Shown in pieces: positions 54,310 through 62,499 of a stretch of 64,000 nucleotides of DNA. A program made the translations under genes and the position numbers. The stretch is from the NCBI RefSeq assembly GCF_018130465.1, contig NZ_JAFCKJ010000003.1:682001-746000 (forward strand), read 5' to 3'. The stretch comes from Bradyrhizobium canariense. Lineage in GTDB: Bacteria > Pseudomonadota > Alphaproteobacteria > Rhizobiales > Xanthobacteraceae. The notes under the pieces were generated by a model. The model was not told where the DNA came from and made no database searches. It saw only the letters and a list, made by a program, of their open reading frames with translations. Each line of letters opens with the position of its first letter. Position 1 is the stretch's first letter.

Positions 54310-54389
54310 GACTGACCGATCGTTTTTTATCTTGATCGACATCGGCGAGGCTCTTTCTGATGAGCACCTAAAACGATCGATCTGTCAGT
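54310..54389. promoter_or_regulatory. Inverted operator-like half-sites before TetR-TSUP operon
   Basis: ACTGACCGATCGTTTT (54310-54325) and AAAACGATCGATCTGTCAGT (54370-54389) are inverted copies, apart from a 4-nt insertion. Each carries CGATCGTTTT and ACTGAC. The TetR ATG at 54407 is 18 bp downstream. Such paired sites suggest cooperative autorepression by the TetR protein. Confidence 0.6.
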
Positions 54390-54406
54390 TATTTATGGAC
54401 GCCCGG

Positions 54407-55039
54407 ATGCCCAAGATCAGCGATAAGCAACGCGAAGGCCGGCGGCAGCAGATCCTCGAAGCCGCCCTCGCCTGCTTCGCCGAGGACGGTTTTCACCAGA
54501 CCGGGATGGCCGATATCGTCAAACGGTCGGGGCTGAGCCACGGGGCGGTCTATCTCTACTTCCAGAGCAAGGACGATTTGATCGAGGCGCTGGCCGACGA
54601 CCGGCATCGCCGCGAGGCCGTGCTCAACTCGGTTGCGCAAGGATCGGGCGATCCGATCGAAGGACTTCACGCGCTGGTCGGCGTCTACGCGCAATGGCTC
54701 ACCGACCCCGCCGGCGAAGCGCGCCGCCGTGTCGGCATCCATGGCTGGGCCGAGGCCCTGCGCAACCGCCGCGTCCGCACCAGCATCGTCGAAGGCATCG
54801 ACATGCCGCGCGCGTTGATCGTCGCGCTGGTCGAGCGCGGCCAGCATGACGGCCTCATCAAGCGTGATCTCGATGCGGAAGCGACCGCGCGCGTGCTGAT
54901 CGCAATCTTCCAGGGCTTTGTGCTGCAGAAATGCTGGGGCGAGGATTTTGACATCGAGGCCTGCATGGCGGCCGTGGCCGGCGTGATCGATGGATTTCGC
55001 ACCCCGAAGGTCGACGTCAAACGACGGACCAGGAGCTGA
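54407..55039 (+). CDS. TetR family regulator of the TSUP gene
   Basis: From ATG 54407 the protein has 210 residues. The HTH is clear: REGRRQQILEAALACFAEDG, then MADIVKRSGLSHGAVYLYF. A TetR_C-like ligand domain follows. An in-frame extension to 54308 runs through the operator-like sites and is unlikely. ATG 54395 is a close alternative. The gene ends 3 nt before the TSUP gene, so they form an operon. Inducer unknown, possibly the TSUP substrate. Confidence 0.87.
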   Translation: MPKISDKQREGRRQQILEAALACFAEDGFHQTGMADIVKRSGLSHGAVYLYFQSKDDLIEALADDRHRREAVLNSVAQGSGDPIEGLHALVGVYAQWLTDPAGEARRRVGIHGWAEALRNRRVRTSIVEGIDMPRALIVALVERGQHDGLIKRDLDAEATARVLIAIFQGFVLQKCWGEDFDIEACMAAVAGVIDGFRTPKVDVKRRTRS

Positions 55040-55042
55040 GCG

Positions 55043-55825
55043 ATGTCGGGGATCCATGACCTGCTCGCAGGCATTGGGGTCGGTCTCATCGGCGGGCTGA
55101 CATCGGGCTTCATGGGCACGAGCCCCGGAGGCGGTCTCGTGATCTTCAGCGTGCTGCTGCTCGGCGCCGAGCAACACGTCGCCCAGGGCACATCGCTGAT
55201 CACGCAGGTTCCACCGACAGGACTTGCCGGCGTTCGCCGCTATTGGCAGAGCGGCAATCGCAGCCCCTTGCTGTGGATCGTCTGGATCGGCATCGGATTT
55301 CTCTTCGGCGGCGCCGGCGGCGGCTACGCCGCGGCGGCGGTCTCCGACTCGGTGTTGCAATGGACCTACGTCGTCTATCTCGTCGCGCTGATCGCTCTCC
55401 TGATCCTGCGCCGCGACCGCGAGGACAAGAGCAACGAGACCGGCGACCGAGACAAGCTGCCCTGGCTGCCCCTGCTCCTCATCGGCATGCTTGCCGGATT
55501 TTCCTCCGGCTTCATGGGCATCGGCGGCGGGCTGGCGATCACCGTCGGGCTCGCGGCGGGCCTGCGGGTGCCCCAACATCAGGCGCAGCTCGTCAGCCTC
55601 GTCTTCTCGGTCATCCCGACCAACATTCCGGCAGCCTGGATCTACTGGAGCAAGGGACTCATGGTCGGCTGGCCGGCCATCATCGGCATCCTTGCCGGCC
55701 TCTGGGTCGGCACCGATCTCGGCGCACGCGCAGCCAACGGTGTCAGCAAATCGGTGCTGCGCCGGGTCATGATCGCCCTCATCTTGCTGATGGCGCTCTA
55801 CATGACCCACAAGGCGCTATCCTGA
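55043..55825 (+). CDS. TSUP (TauE/SafE) family transporter, TetR-linked
   Basis: The 260-residue protein has the two TSUP repeats: GVGLIGGLTSGFMGTSPGGG at the start and LLIGMLAGFSSGFMGIGGG in the middle, both rich in glycine, plus helices such as WIVWIGIGFLFGGAGGGYAA. It follows the TetR gene and is probably controlled by it. The paralogue at 25.0 kb is clearly distinct. The exported or imported anion is unknown. It ends 2 bp before the convergent GST gene. Confidence 0.88.
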   Translation: MSGIHDLLAGIGVGLIGGLTSGFMGTSPGGGLVIFSVLLLGAEQHVAQGTSLITQVPPTGLAGVRRYWQSGNRSPLLWIVWIGIGFLFGGAGGGYAAAAVSDSVLQWTYVVYLVALIALLILRRDREDKSNETGDRDKLPWLPLLLIGMLAGFSSGFMGIGGGLAITVGLAAGLRVPQHQAQLVSLVFSVIPTNIPAAWIYWSKGLMVGWPAIIGILAGLWVGTDLGARAANGVSKSVLRRVMIALILLMALYMTHKALS

Positions 55826-55827
55826 TT

Positions 55828-56532
55828 TTACGGCCGCTTCGGAATGTTCAGCCCGCGCTCGACGGCCGGACGCGCCAGCCCGCGTTCGAGCCAGGCCCCC
55901 ACCGACTTGAACTGGCTGAACTCGACGAGATCGCCGGCGCCGTAGAAACCGACGAGGTTGCGCACCCAGCCGAGCATGGAGATGTCGGCGATGGTGTAGT
56001 CGTCGTCCATGAACCATTGCCGGCCGGCAAGATGTGTCTCCATCACCCCGAGCAGGCGCTTGGCTTCGCCCACATAGCGCTCGAGCGGCCGCTTGTCCTC
56101 GAAGTCCTTGCCGGCGAACTTGTGGAAAAAGCCGACCTGGCCGAACATCGGCCCGATGCCGCCCATCTGGAAATGCAGCCACTGGATGGTCTGGTAACGG
56201 CGCGCGGCATCCTGCGGCAGCAGCTTGCCGGTCTTCTCCGCGAGGTATTGCAGGATCGCCCCGGACTCGAACAGCGGCAGCGGCCTGCCGCCGGGACCGT
56301 TGGGGTCGAGGATCGCGGGGATCTTGCCGTTCGGATTGAGCGAGAGGAATTCCGGCGTCTTCTGGTCGTCCTTGCCGAAATCGACGAGGTGGACTTCGTA
56401 GGGAAGTCCGATCTCTTCCAGCATGATCGAGACCTTGACGCCGTTCGGCGTCGGCAGCGAATAGAGCTGGAGCAGCTCCGGATGCTTGGCCGGCCAGCGC
56501 TTGGTGACGGGAAAGGCGGACAGATCGGACAT
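55828..56532 (-). CDS. Glutathione S-transferase, YghU-like
   Basis: The 234-residue protein has the YghU/YfcG-like N-terminal thioredoxin domain (LQLYSLPTPNGVKVSIMLEE, NPNGKIPAI, LFESGAILQYLAEKTG) and a helical C-terminal domain (YTIADISMLGWVRNL). YghU-type enzymes use glutathione in disulfide-bond reductase reactions. ATG 56532 (MSDLSAFPVTKRW) is preferred to 56553; both are in frame. It stands alone. Confidence 0.92.
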   Translation of the reverse strand: MSDLSAFPVTKRWPAKHPELLQLYSLPTPNGVKVSIMLEEIGLPYEVHLVDFGKDDQKTPEFLSLNPNGKIPAILDPNGPGGRPLPLFESGAILQYLAEKTGKLLPQDAARRYQTIQWLHFQMGGIGPMFGQVGFFHKFAGKDFEDKRPLERYVGEAKRLLGVMETHLAGRQWFMDDDYTIADISMLGWVRNLVGFYGAGDLVEFSQFKSVGAWLERGLARPAVERGLNIPKRP

Positions 56533-56630
56533 CAGGACCCCGGCTTCGTTCATGAGATGCCGCCTAATCTAGGCGAGCGGACGAACGACGCAAGGTCGAG
56601 TGGTCAGATCATTTCCCGCACGGGATCAGG

Positions 56631-56915
56631 TCACAATGGCCGCAGCAAATGGCTGACGGCGAAAGTCACATCGCGCTGAGCGCGTTGCTCGATGAAGAGT
56701 TGGCCGGTGACGAGCAATGCTCCGGTGAAGACGAGCGCAAGCATCGCGGTCGCGAATTGACTGGCATCCCTCATCGGACGAGCTTCTCCGTATTCGGTTC
56801 GCACGAGGAACGCGGGCCGGCCATCGTCTGTTCCTGCAAGCTTCAAATAAATTGCAGCTTTTTCCCAAAAAACGATGGAGCCATGACGGACAAACCGAAT
56901 TGATTTTCGTGCCAC
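56631..56915 (-). CDS. Small hypothetical membrane protein
   Basis: The 94-residue frame has a basic N-terminus (MARKSIRFVRHGSIVFW), a polar middle, and one hydrophobic segment (MLALVFTGALLVTGQLFI) near residue 57-75. Codons are less G+C-biased than the flanking genes, as in the two genes upstream of it on the same strand; it starts 52 nt after the NlpC/P60-like gene ends. It may be the third gene of that group. No family recognised and no strong ribosome site. Confidence 0.45.
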   Translation of the reverse strand: MARKSIRFVRHGSIVFWEKAAIYLKLAGTDDGRPAFLVRTEYGEARPMRDASQFATAMLALVFTGALLVTGQLFIEQRAQRDVTFAVSHLLRPL

Positions 56916-56967
56916 CGCCAGCTGATTTGCTTCGACACCATCGGCTATCCCGTCTGCGAAGCTAGTC

Positions 56968-58902
56968 CTACCGATGCAGGGGCAGCCCTCGGACTACGGC
57001 GTTGCGCCAGTTCGAGTAGTCTGTCGGGAATGATGTGGCGCTGATAGAGGCTTCCGGATTCGATTGCGGGCAACTCTTGTCCGAACGATTGGAGGCACGA
57101 TAAAGGCCCCAACCATTGAAGAAGGAAGGGTCGTAAACAGACCAACAGACGCCGTCACACGCACTGGTCGACTCCTGAACCAGCCAGAACTCGCTCGCTC
57201 CATCGAACGCCACGTTGGCTGCGTACAGCACCACGTGATCAGCGCCGGGGCTCACGTGTATCCCGATCGCGTCGCCACTCCGGAGATGGGAGACGTCAGG
57301 CAGCCTGTCTGGACAAACGAACCGAAGCCTCTCGTTCTGAAGCACGCCGGTTGAGATCCGATCGTCGGGATCTGCGCTTCGACCACTCCACGCCGCCTGA
57401 AGAAAAGCCGAACAATCGATCCCGAGGTCTCCCCGGAAATCGTCCTTGAGATTGCCCGGCAACCCCGCCGGTCTCGTCAGCACATTTTGCAGAGCGATGG
57501 TGAGCCGCCTCTGGTCTACGGCCTCGAAGAAAGCATCGACGTCGCGAAACGACTCCGTCTGTGCGTAGGGAAAGCCAATTTGCCTGTAGCTTCCCCGCGT
57601 CAGTCGGATGCCCTTGAGCGCAACGAAGGGTTTTCGACCCCCGCTAGGAAGACAGCCGTCGATGGTCCGGCAGGGTTCAGGCAGCACCGAGGCGTCAACT
57701 TCCCACGGCAGCTCTGCGAATTTCTTGACGTTCGAGAAGATCGAGTTTGCAGTTTCCTTTCTCGCAACAACTGCTGGCGAAGGATCGACAACCTGCCGAG
57801 CAGCCTGCGAAGGGATGGTGTCCGCGTTATGTCGACTCTCCACCACATTACCCGCGTCGGAGCAAAGTGACGTCTGAGACGTTCCATTTTGTCCGAGGAA
57901 TCCACACGACTGAATGCGAAACGCAATATCGGAGCCGGCATCGCCAGCCAGTGGGATCAAATCCCGCCCCATCGCCAACACCTCGCCTGTTGGCAATACG
58001 GCCAACGGTTTCTGGCCGAGCTTGCTGCGAAAATGTGTGTCGTCAAAGCCGATTTCTCGCAACGGCTTCGAGCCATTTTCGCCAAACAACAGGAGTCTCT
58101 GATTCAGGCGCACCATTCCGTCCGACGTCGGCACTCCTTCGGTGATCAAGACGACCCTGCGCGGGGGCGCGGGCTCGAGTTCCTTGACGCTGACCAGATA
58201 GTAGAGTCCGCCGGTCCGTGCTCGAACAATCATCGGCTCGCCGGCTGAAAGAGAGTCGGCGGTGCTGCGCCAGATGATAGTCCGCTTTGGACGGTTGGCC
58301 CCGCGCACTGCCGTAAAAGGCGCGGACCGCCCCACTGGCGCATCGGTGAGAGTCAGGGTCCCGCACTGCAGGGCGTTCGCCGGATTCCATTGCGGGGTCG
58401 CAATTTGGGACCCTGCAAGCGTCAGAGCGCCCGGCGACGCCGTTGCTGCGAAGTCGCGCGTGATCACATAAACGTCCGACTTGAAGGCCTGACGGTTGGC
58501 GTTGTGCCCATCACTCCCTGGCCTCGGCATACTCTCAATACGGACCTCATCCTTGACATGCAGCACTCGCCACGGACGGAAGGAGACGGGCAATGCACAT
58601 GACCCCAGTGCCTGCAGCCGCCCCTCAAGCGCCTCGCCTCCCGAGGAACGACGCACCGAATAGAGGCGGATCGCGGACAGCAAAGGGTCGATTACGCCGA
58701 TCACATCTGCATTCGATGGTGTCGAAGTCGCTCCGGAAAGCCAGAAGATGTGAGAGGGGCCTGCTCCGTCGGCGCTGAGCCGGATGTCCTTCAACGGCGA
58801 CTCGGCCGCATCTGCAGCAGCCACAATCATTGACGATGAAAGAAGTGCGACCGCCAGCCTCAACGATCGCGGCCAATACGACATCAACCAAAACGCGTGC
58901 AT
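56968..58902 (-). CDS. Secreted NlpC/P60-like protein with large N-terminal region
   Basis: The 644-residue protein has a signal peptide (about residues 1-33). A long N-terminal part shows beta-rich segments (RVVLITEGVPTSDGMVRL). The C-terminal region carries a papain-like NlpC/P60 signature: LGIDCSAFLQAAWSG as the cysteine motif and LRSGDAIGIHVSPGADHVVLYA as the His motif, at the right spacing. Such domains cut peptidoglycan stem peptides. Start at ATG 58902 with GGGGGAG upstream. It follows the 524-residue gene by 32 nt. Target unproven; third-position G+C looks lower than in neighbours. Confidence 0.72.
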   Translation of the reverse strand: MHAFWLMSYWPRSLRLAVALLSSSMIVAAADAAESPLKDIRLSADGAGPSHIFWLSGATSTPSNADVIGVIDPLLSAIRLYSVRRSSGGEALEGRLQALGSCALPVSFRPWRVLHVKDEVRIESMPRPGSDGHNANRQAFKSDVYVITRDFAATASPGALTLAGSQIATPQWNPANALQCGTLTLTDAPVGRSAPFTAVRGANRPKRTIIWRSTADSLSAGEPMIVRARTGGLYYLVSVKELEPAPPRRVVLITEGVPTSDGMVRLNQRLLLFGENGSKPLREIGFDDTHFRSKLGQKPLAVLPTGEVLAMGRDLIPLAGDAGSDIAFRIQSCGFLGQNGTSQTSLCSDAGNVVESRHNADTIPSQAARQVVDPSPAVVARKETANSIFSNVKKFAELPWEVDASVLPEPCRTIDGCLPSGGRKPFVALKGIRLTRGSYRQIGFPYAQTESFRDVDAFFEAVDQRRLTIALQNVLTRPAGLPGNLKDDFRGDLGIDCSAFLQAAWSGRSADPDDRISTGVLQNERLRFVCPDRLPDVSHLRSGDAIGIHVSPGADHVVLYAANVAFDGASEFWLVQESTSACDGVCWSVYDPSFFNGWGLYRASNRSDKSCPQSNPEASISATSFPTDYSNWRNAVVRGLPLHR

Positions 58903-58934
58903 GAATCTCCCCCGCCCCCTTCCCAACAACCTGC

Positions 58935-60509
58935 TCAATTGCAGCCTGTGCGACCGTCCCCGCCGTAGACCGCGTTGATGGATTTGCGCAAATTGTGCAC
59001 CCGGCGGTCGATATCCGCCTTCCGCGTATCATTCACACGATCACGCACAAGCTTCACAACATCCTCTTCCTTGGCAGAAATTTGCCCGCAGCGATCGAGC
59101 CAGCCAGGGGTGAACTCCAGTCCCGCGTCCCTGATTGCGTTCGCTCTCCTCGGTCCGAATTGATTCTTCACATCCACATAAAACAAACGGGCGAACGTGC
59201 TCTCCTTGAACAAGCCGGCATAGCCGGCCGCTCGATCGGTTTCGCTCAGGAGCCAATCGATGAAGAAACTGTTGTAGGAGCCCTGCCCTCTGGGGGCGCG
59301 AAGCGCCTTGTTGAAATCTGCGACGGTTGAATAGAAGCCATTGAGCTGGTTGACGTAGTAGTGCCTGATTGGCGCGGAGAAGCAGGCCTTATATTGGACG
59401 GCCCTGCCGAGCGGCGATGTCGGATCGGTGGTCTGACGATCCGACATGATCCGCCAGTACAATGCGATCTCTTCATCCTCATTGGCGCCGATATCGATCT
59501 GGTTAGCCCCCCAACTCGGCCCACTCATGTCCGTGATGGCATCCAGAACCTGATATGGGGAGTCGACCCCGATCTCGTTGGCCACGATGCTCTGCAAGAG
59601 CGCCTTGCGATCCTTGGTCGCGCTCGGCCCGGTCGCGACGGCATGTACCGCAGCCTTGAAACTTTCCTTATCGGCCGTCTTCTCAGCCGCGGAAATCCAC
59701 GATCTGGGCGTCCATGCCCGCCGCAGTTGCTCCAGCAGGAGCCGCTCAGCATGGTACGGCGACTGCCCCGAACAATGCTGGGCAGAATGCTCGCCTTCGC
59801 AGCTCTGCCGAATCGACGACAGTTGCGCTTGCAGAAAGCGAATAGTCGACCGCTGCTGTCCATAGTTGTCAAACACGGTCGGCATGAGGGCAAACAGTGG
59901 CTGGCCCTCCGACTGCTGAAACAGAGGTTCGCCGGCCTTGGGATCTTCGCCTATTGTGACCTCGCCGATTGACCCGTTTCCGGTCAGCACGGATGACAAT
60001 GACACTCGGGTCTTGCCATCCTCACTTGCCTGGCCCCTCATACATGCAACACGTGCACGCAACGATGTGCAGGTAAATCCCTCCGTCTTGTCGGTAAGCA
60101 GCAAGGGGATCGCGTGCATACATCGGCCACCCGGCAAATTGATCCGAACAACCGACGTCTTGTAGGTCGCGATGAAATTATTCGCCTTACCGCATCGCGC
60201 GCCGTCATAGGCGATACTTTTCGGCAGCGGCTTCATACACGCGGCTCCCGAAGCGACGAATGGAAACTCCGCTCCAGCGTCCCCGTCGACCGCGCCGGCG
60301 GCCGTCTCGTAGGCGAGCAGCTCGGACGGAATATTGCAGGTAGACGTCCACCCCTTCTTGAAGCCCCTGCCGGTCGGCTCCCCCTTGATCTGCGCAAAAC
60401 ATGCATTCATGCGGCCTCTTAGGTCCGCAGATGCCTCGTTTGCCAAGACCAATTCGAGAAGAGCAACAAAAATAGATGAAAGAACAAACAATAAAATTCG
60501 CGGTGCCAT
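58935..60509 (-). CDS. Secreted hypothetical protein of 524 residues
   Basis: A signal peptide (APRILLFVLSSIFVALLELV) is followed by a Cys-rich first half (NACFAQIKG, STCNIPS, AACMKPLP, ARCGKANN, RCMHAIPL, RVACMRG) and a helical second half. The segment SGPSWGANQIDIGANEDEE recalls the Gly-Gln-x-Asp signature of lysozyme-like folds, but the match is weak. GGGGGAGGG precedes ATG 60509. It is the first gene of the group with the NlpC/P60-like gene. I do not recognise its family; a cell-wall role is only suggested by context. Confidence 0.65.
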   Translation of the reverse strand: MAPRILLFVLSSIFVALLELVLANEASADLRGRMNACFAQIKGEPTGRGFKKGWTSTCNIPSELLAYETAAGAVDGDAGAEFPFVASGAACMKPLPKSIAYDGARCGKANNFIATYKTSVVRINLPGGRCMHAIPLLLTDKTEGFTCTSLRARVACMRGQASEDGKTRVSLSSVLTGNGSIGEVTIGEDPKAGEPLFQQSEGQPLFALMPTVFDNYGQQRSTIRFLQAQLSSIRQSCEGEHSAQHCSGQSPYHAERLLLEQLRRAWTPRSWISAAEKTADKESFKAAVHAVATGPSATKDRKALLQSIVANEIGVDSPYQVLDAITDMSGPSWGANQIDIGANEDEEIALYWRIMSDRQTTDPTSPLGRAVQYKACFSAPIRHYYVNQLNGFYSTVADFNKALRAPRGQGSYNSFFIDWLLSETDRAAGYAGLFKESTFARLFYVDVKNQFGPRRANAIRDAGLEFTPGWLDRCGQISAKEEDVVKLVRDRVNDTRKADIDRRVHNLRKSINAVYGGDGRTGCN

Positions 60510-60623
60510 CCCTCCCCCAAAGACCTCGTGGCGCAGCTCAAGCTATGGTTGTATTGACGTCCACCAAAGTCAAGTGCCTGCGTCAATTCGCGCGACGATA
60601 ACGGCACCTCCATTGCGGCAGCC

Positions 60624-61289
60624 TCAATAATTGATCTCCATCCGCAGCCCGCGCGGGTCGGTCTCCTCCCCGCCCAACCGTTGCGTGCTGTCGCGCGCCG
60701 CGATCGCACAGGCACAGGCGTCGATGAGATCGTCGCGGCCGATGCCGGTGCCATGTCGCTGAGTCAGCCATTTCGGAAGCCGCGCGAAGCCACGCTGCTC
60801 CAGGAGTGCGATGCGCTGCTCGCGGCCCTCCGCCGATGTCTTCTTTGCGAGCCGGACCCGCCCTGCCAGATTCCAGAAGATCAACTCCGGATGCGCTTCG
60901 CCGATGGTCGCCTGCCGCGTCGGCGTCATGATCGCGTCGACCTCCCTGATCTTGTCCCTGATGTTCCAGAGCTGCGCCGACACGCCCCTGCCCTTGCCCT
61001 CGCGCTCCCAGTAGTGACGGTTAGCTGCGGCCATGTCGGCAAATCTCCAGAGGTCGCGGCGCGCGCCGAGAAACACGGCAGGACCGACCAGCTCGCGTGC
61101 GCGCAAATCGCAGATGCGATACCCGCTCCGTTTCAATCCGATCGGCATGTCGATCATCGCCCGGGCATGCGGTAGCGCGAGCAACCGCGTGAGACCGGGC
61201 GAATAATCAAAGCCGTGATCGCCGCGGTGGTCGATCCAGGCTGCGACCCAGCCGAAGCGGAAGCCATCGAGGCCGAGATAGTTTGGCAA
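60624..61289 (-). CDS. DUF429 family protein
   Basis: The 221-residue protein begins LPNYLGLDGFRFGWVAAWID, then AMIDMPIGLKRSGYRICDLRA, GEAHPELIFWNLAG and ends in RDDLIDACACAIAARDS. The Asp residues in GLDGFRFGW, MIDMPIGL and DDLIDA fit an RNase H-like fold, as DUF429 is thought to have. TTG 61289 is chosen with AGGAAC upstream; longer versions would enter the preceding gene. It follows the AhpD-like gene by 34 nt. Function not known. Confidence 0.8.
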   Translation of the reverse strand: MPNYLGLDGFRFGWVAAWIDHRGDHGFDYSPGLTRLLALPHARAMIDMPIGLKRSGYRICDLRARELVGPAVFLGARRDLWRFADMAAANRHYWEREGKGRGVSAQLWNIRDKIREVDAIMTPTRQATIGEAHPELIFWNLAGRVRLAKKTSAEGREQRIALLEQRGFARLPKWLTQRHGTGIGRDDLIDACACAIAARDSTQRLGGEETDPRGLRMEINY

Positions 61290-61323
61290 GTTCCTGATCC
61301 CCGACGGACATCCGTCCGCTCCT

Positions 61324-61671
61324 CTATCCGGGCTCCTCGCCCCGATGTCGCTCAAACAGGCGCTGCGCCAACAACGCATGGCCGAGCGTGCCGCCGGCGC
61401 GAACCGCCGCCGCAATCAACGCGGCTTCCGCAACTTCCTCGCGCGTTACACCGGCCTTCGCCGCCTGCGCCGTGTGCACGTCGAGGCAATAGGCGCATTG
61501 CGTGGTGAGCGCGACCGCGAGCGAGATCAGCTCGCGATATTTTGGCGGGATCAATCCGTCCTTGCGCTCGACCGCGTGGTTGAACGCAAGGAACGCGTTA
61601 GCCTCGACCGGCGCGAGCGCCACGAAGGCCGGGATGGATTTCAGATCGTCAGCGCTTTGATAATCGGTCAT
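61324..61671 (-). CDS. Carboxymuconolactone decarboxylase/AhpD-like protein
   Basis: The 115-residue protein has the AhpD/CMD signature: LIPPKYRELISLAVALTTQC with CAYCLDVHTAQAAKAG, a redox CxxC followed by His. The helices match peroxidase-like members of the family that reduce peroxides via the CxxC. It starts 3 nt after the sigma factor gene ends. The link with a sigma factor suggests a stress-response role. Confidence 0.92.
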   Translation of the reverse strand: MTDYQSADDLKSIPAFVALAPVEANAFLAFNHAVERKDGLIPPKYRELISLAVALTTQCAYCLDVHTAQAAKAGVTREEVAEAALIAAAVRAGGTLGHALLAQRLFERHRGEEPG

Positions 61672-61674
61672 GGC

Positions 61675-62196
61675 TCATCTCGTCAGATATTCGCGCATCA
61701 GGGCGCGGGCGCGATGCAGGCGTGCCTTCACGGTCTGCCGGGTCGCACCGAGTGCGACAGCGATTTCGTCGATGGTCATTTCCTTGACGTCACGCATCAG
61801 CGCGACATCGCGGTAGTGCGGCGGCAGCGCCTCGAAGGCCGCAGCGATGTCGAGTCGCAAATCGGCTTCGGGGCGCGACAGCAGCAGCGCCTCCGCCTCC
61901 CCGTCGTCGATCGCCGGCGCGAGGCCTGCCTTGCGGGCGAGCCGCAGGCATTCGCGGCGGACCACGCTGAACAGCCAGGCCGAAAACGCCAGCCACGACC
62001 GGATCGTGCCGACATGGCGGAACAGGATCCACAGCGCCTCCTGCGTCGCATCCTCGGCATCCGCTGAGCTGCGACAGGTGGCGCGGGCATAGCGGCGGAT
62101 GTTCGGCTGCGCCGTCTCGAGCAGAGACGCGATCGCCTGGGGATCGCCGAGGCGCGCGGCCTCGAACAGGTCCGGCGAGATTGCGGCGGCGCTCAC
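61675..62196 (-). CDS. ECF-type RNA polymerase sigma factor
   Basis: The 173-residue protein has region 2 (ARATCRSSADAEDATQEALW with DAxDxTQE, FSAWLFSVVRREC) and region 4 (LPPHYRDVALMRDVKEMTID, VALGATRQTVKARLHRAR). No region 3 or C-terminal SnoaL extension is seen. GTG 62196 follows GGGAGG and overlaps the DUF2892 stop by 4 nt (GTGA), so translation is coupled. The AhpD-like gene follows at 3 nt. No anti-sigma gene is obvious unless the DUF2892 protein serves. Confidence 0.92.
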   Translation of the reverse strand: MSAAAISPDLFEAARLGDPQAIASLLETAQPNIRRYARATCRSSADAEDATQEALWILFRHVGTIRSWLAFSAWLFSVVRRECLRLARKAGLAPAIDDGEAEALLLSRPEADLRLDIAAAFEALPPHYRDVALMRDVKEMTIDEIAVALGATRQTVKARLHRARALMREYLTR

Positions 62197-62402
62197 GACA
62201 CGCCTCCCTTTCCGATGCCGGCCATCGCGCACATCGGACAATAGCCGACGAGACCGGTCAGCGCGAAGCCGGCGCCGCCGAGCGCAACCAGCCACGCCGC
62301 GGCGCCGGTGAGATACACCAACGCCGCGACCGCCACCGCGACGCCCAAGGCAATCCGCACGGCCTGGTGCAGGCCGCCGATGTTCTTCCTGTAAAATGCC
62401 AT
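62193..62402 (-). CDS. DUF2892 small membrane protein
   Basis: The 69-residue protein starts MAFYRKNIGGLHQAVRIALG and has two hydrophobic segments, ending GLVGYCPMCAMAGIG with a CxxC motif in or beside the second segment. This is the DUF2892 pattern, known also as a domain attached to rhodanese YgaP. GGAGGATGTG precedes ATG 62402. It is first in the operon with the sigma factor and AhpD-like gene. The CPMC pair may sense redox or metals; that is inference. Confidence 0.85.
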   Translation of the reverse strand: MAFYRKNIGGLHQAVRIALGVAVAVAALVYLTGAAAWLVALGGAGFALTGLVGYCPMCAMAGIGKGGVS

Positions 62403-62499
62403 CACATCCTCCGAGATGAGCCGAAGCAAAATGCCTCGACCGTCAAGAGAGGGCGCGACGACCCAAAAGGATTCGCGGGAACGTGCAATTTTTTCGCGA

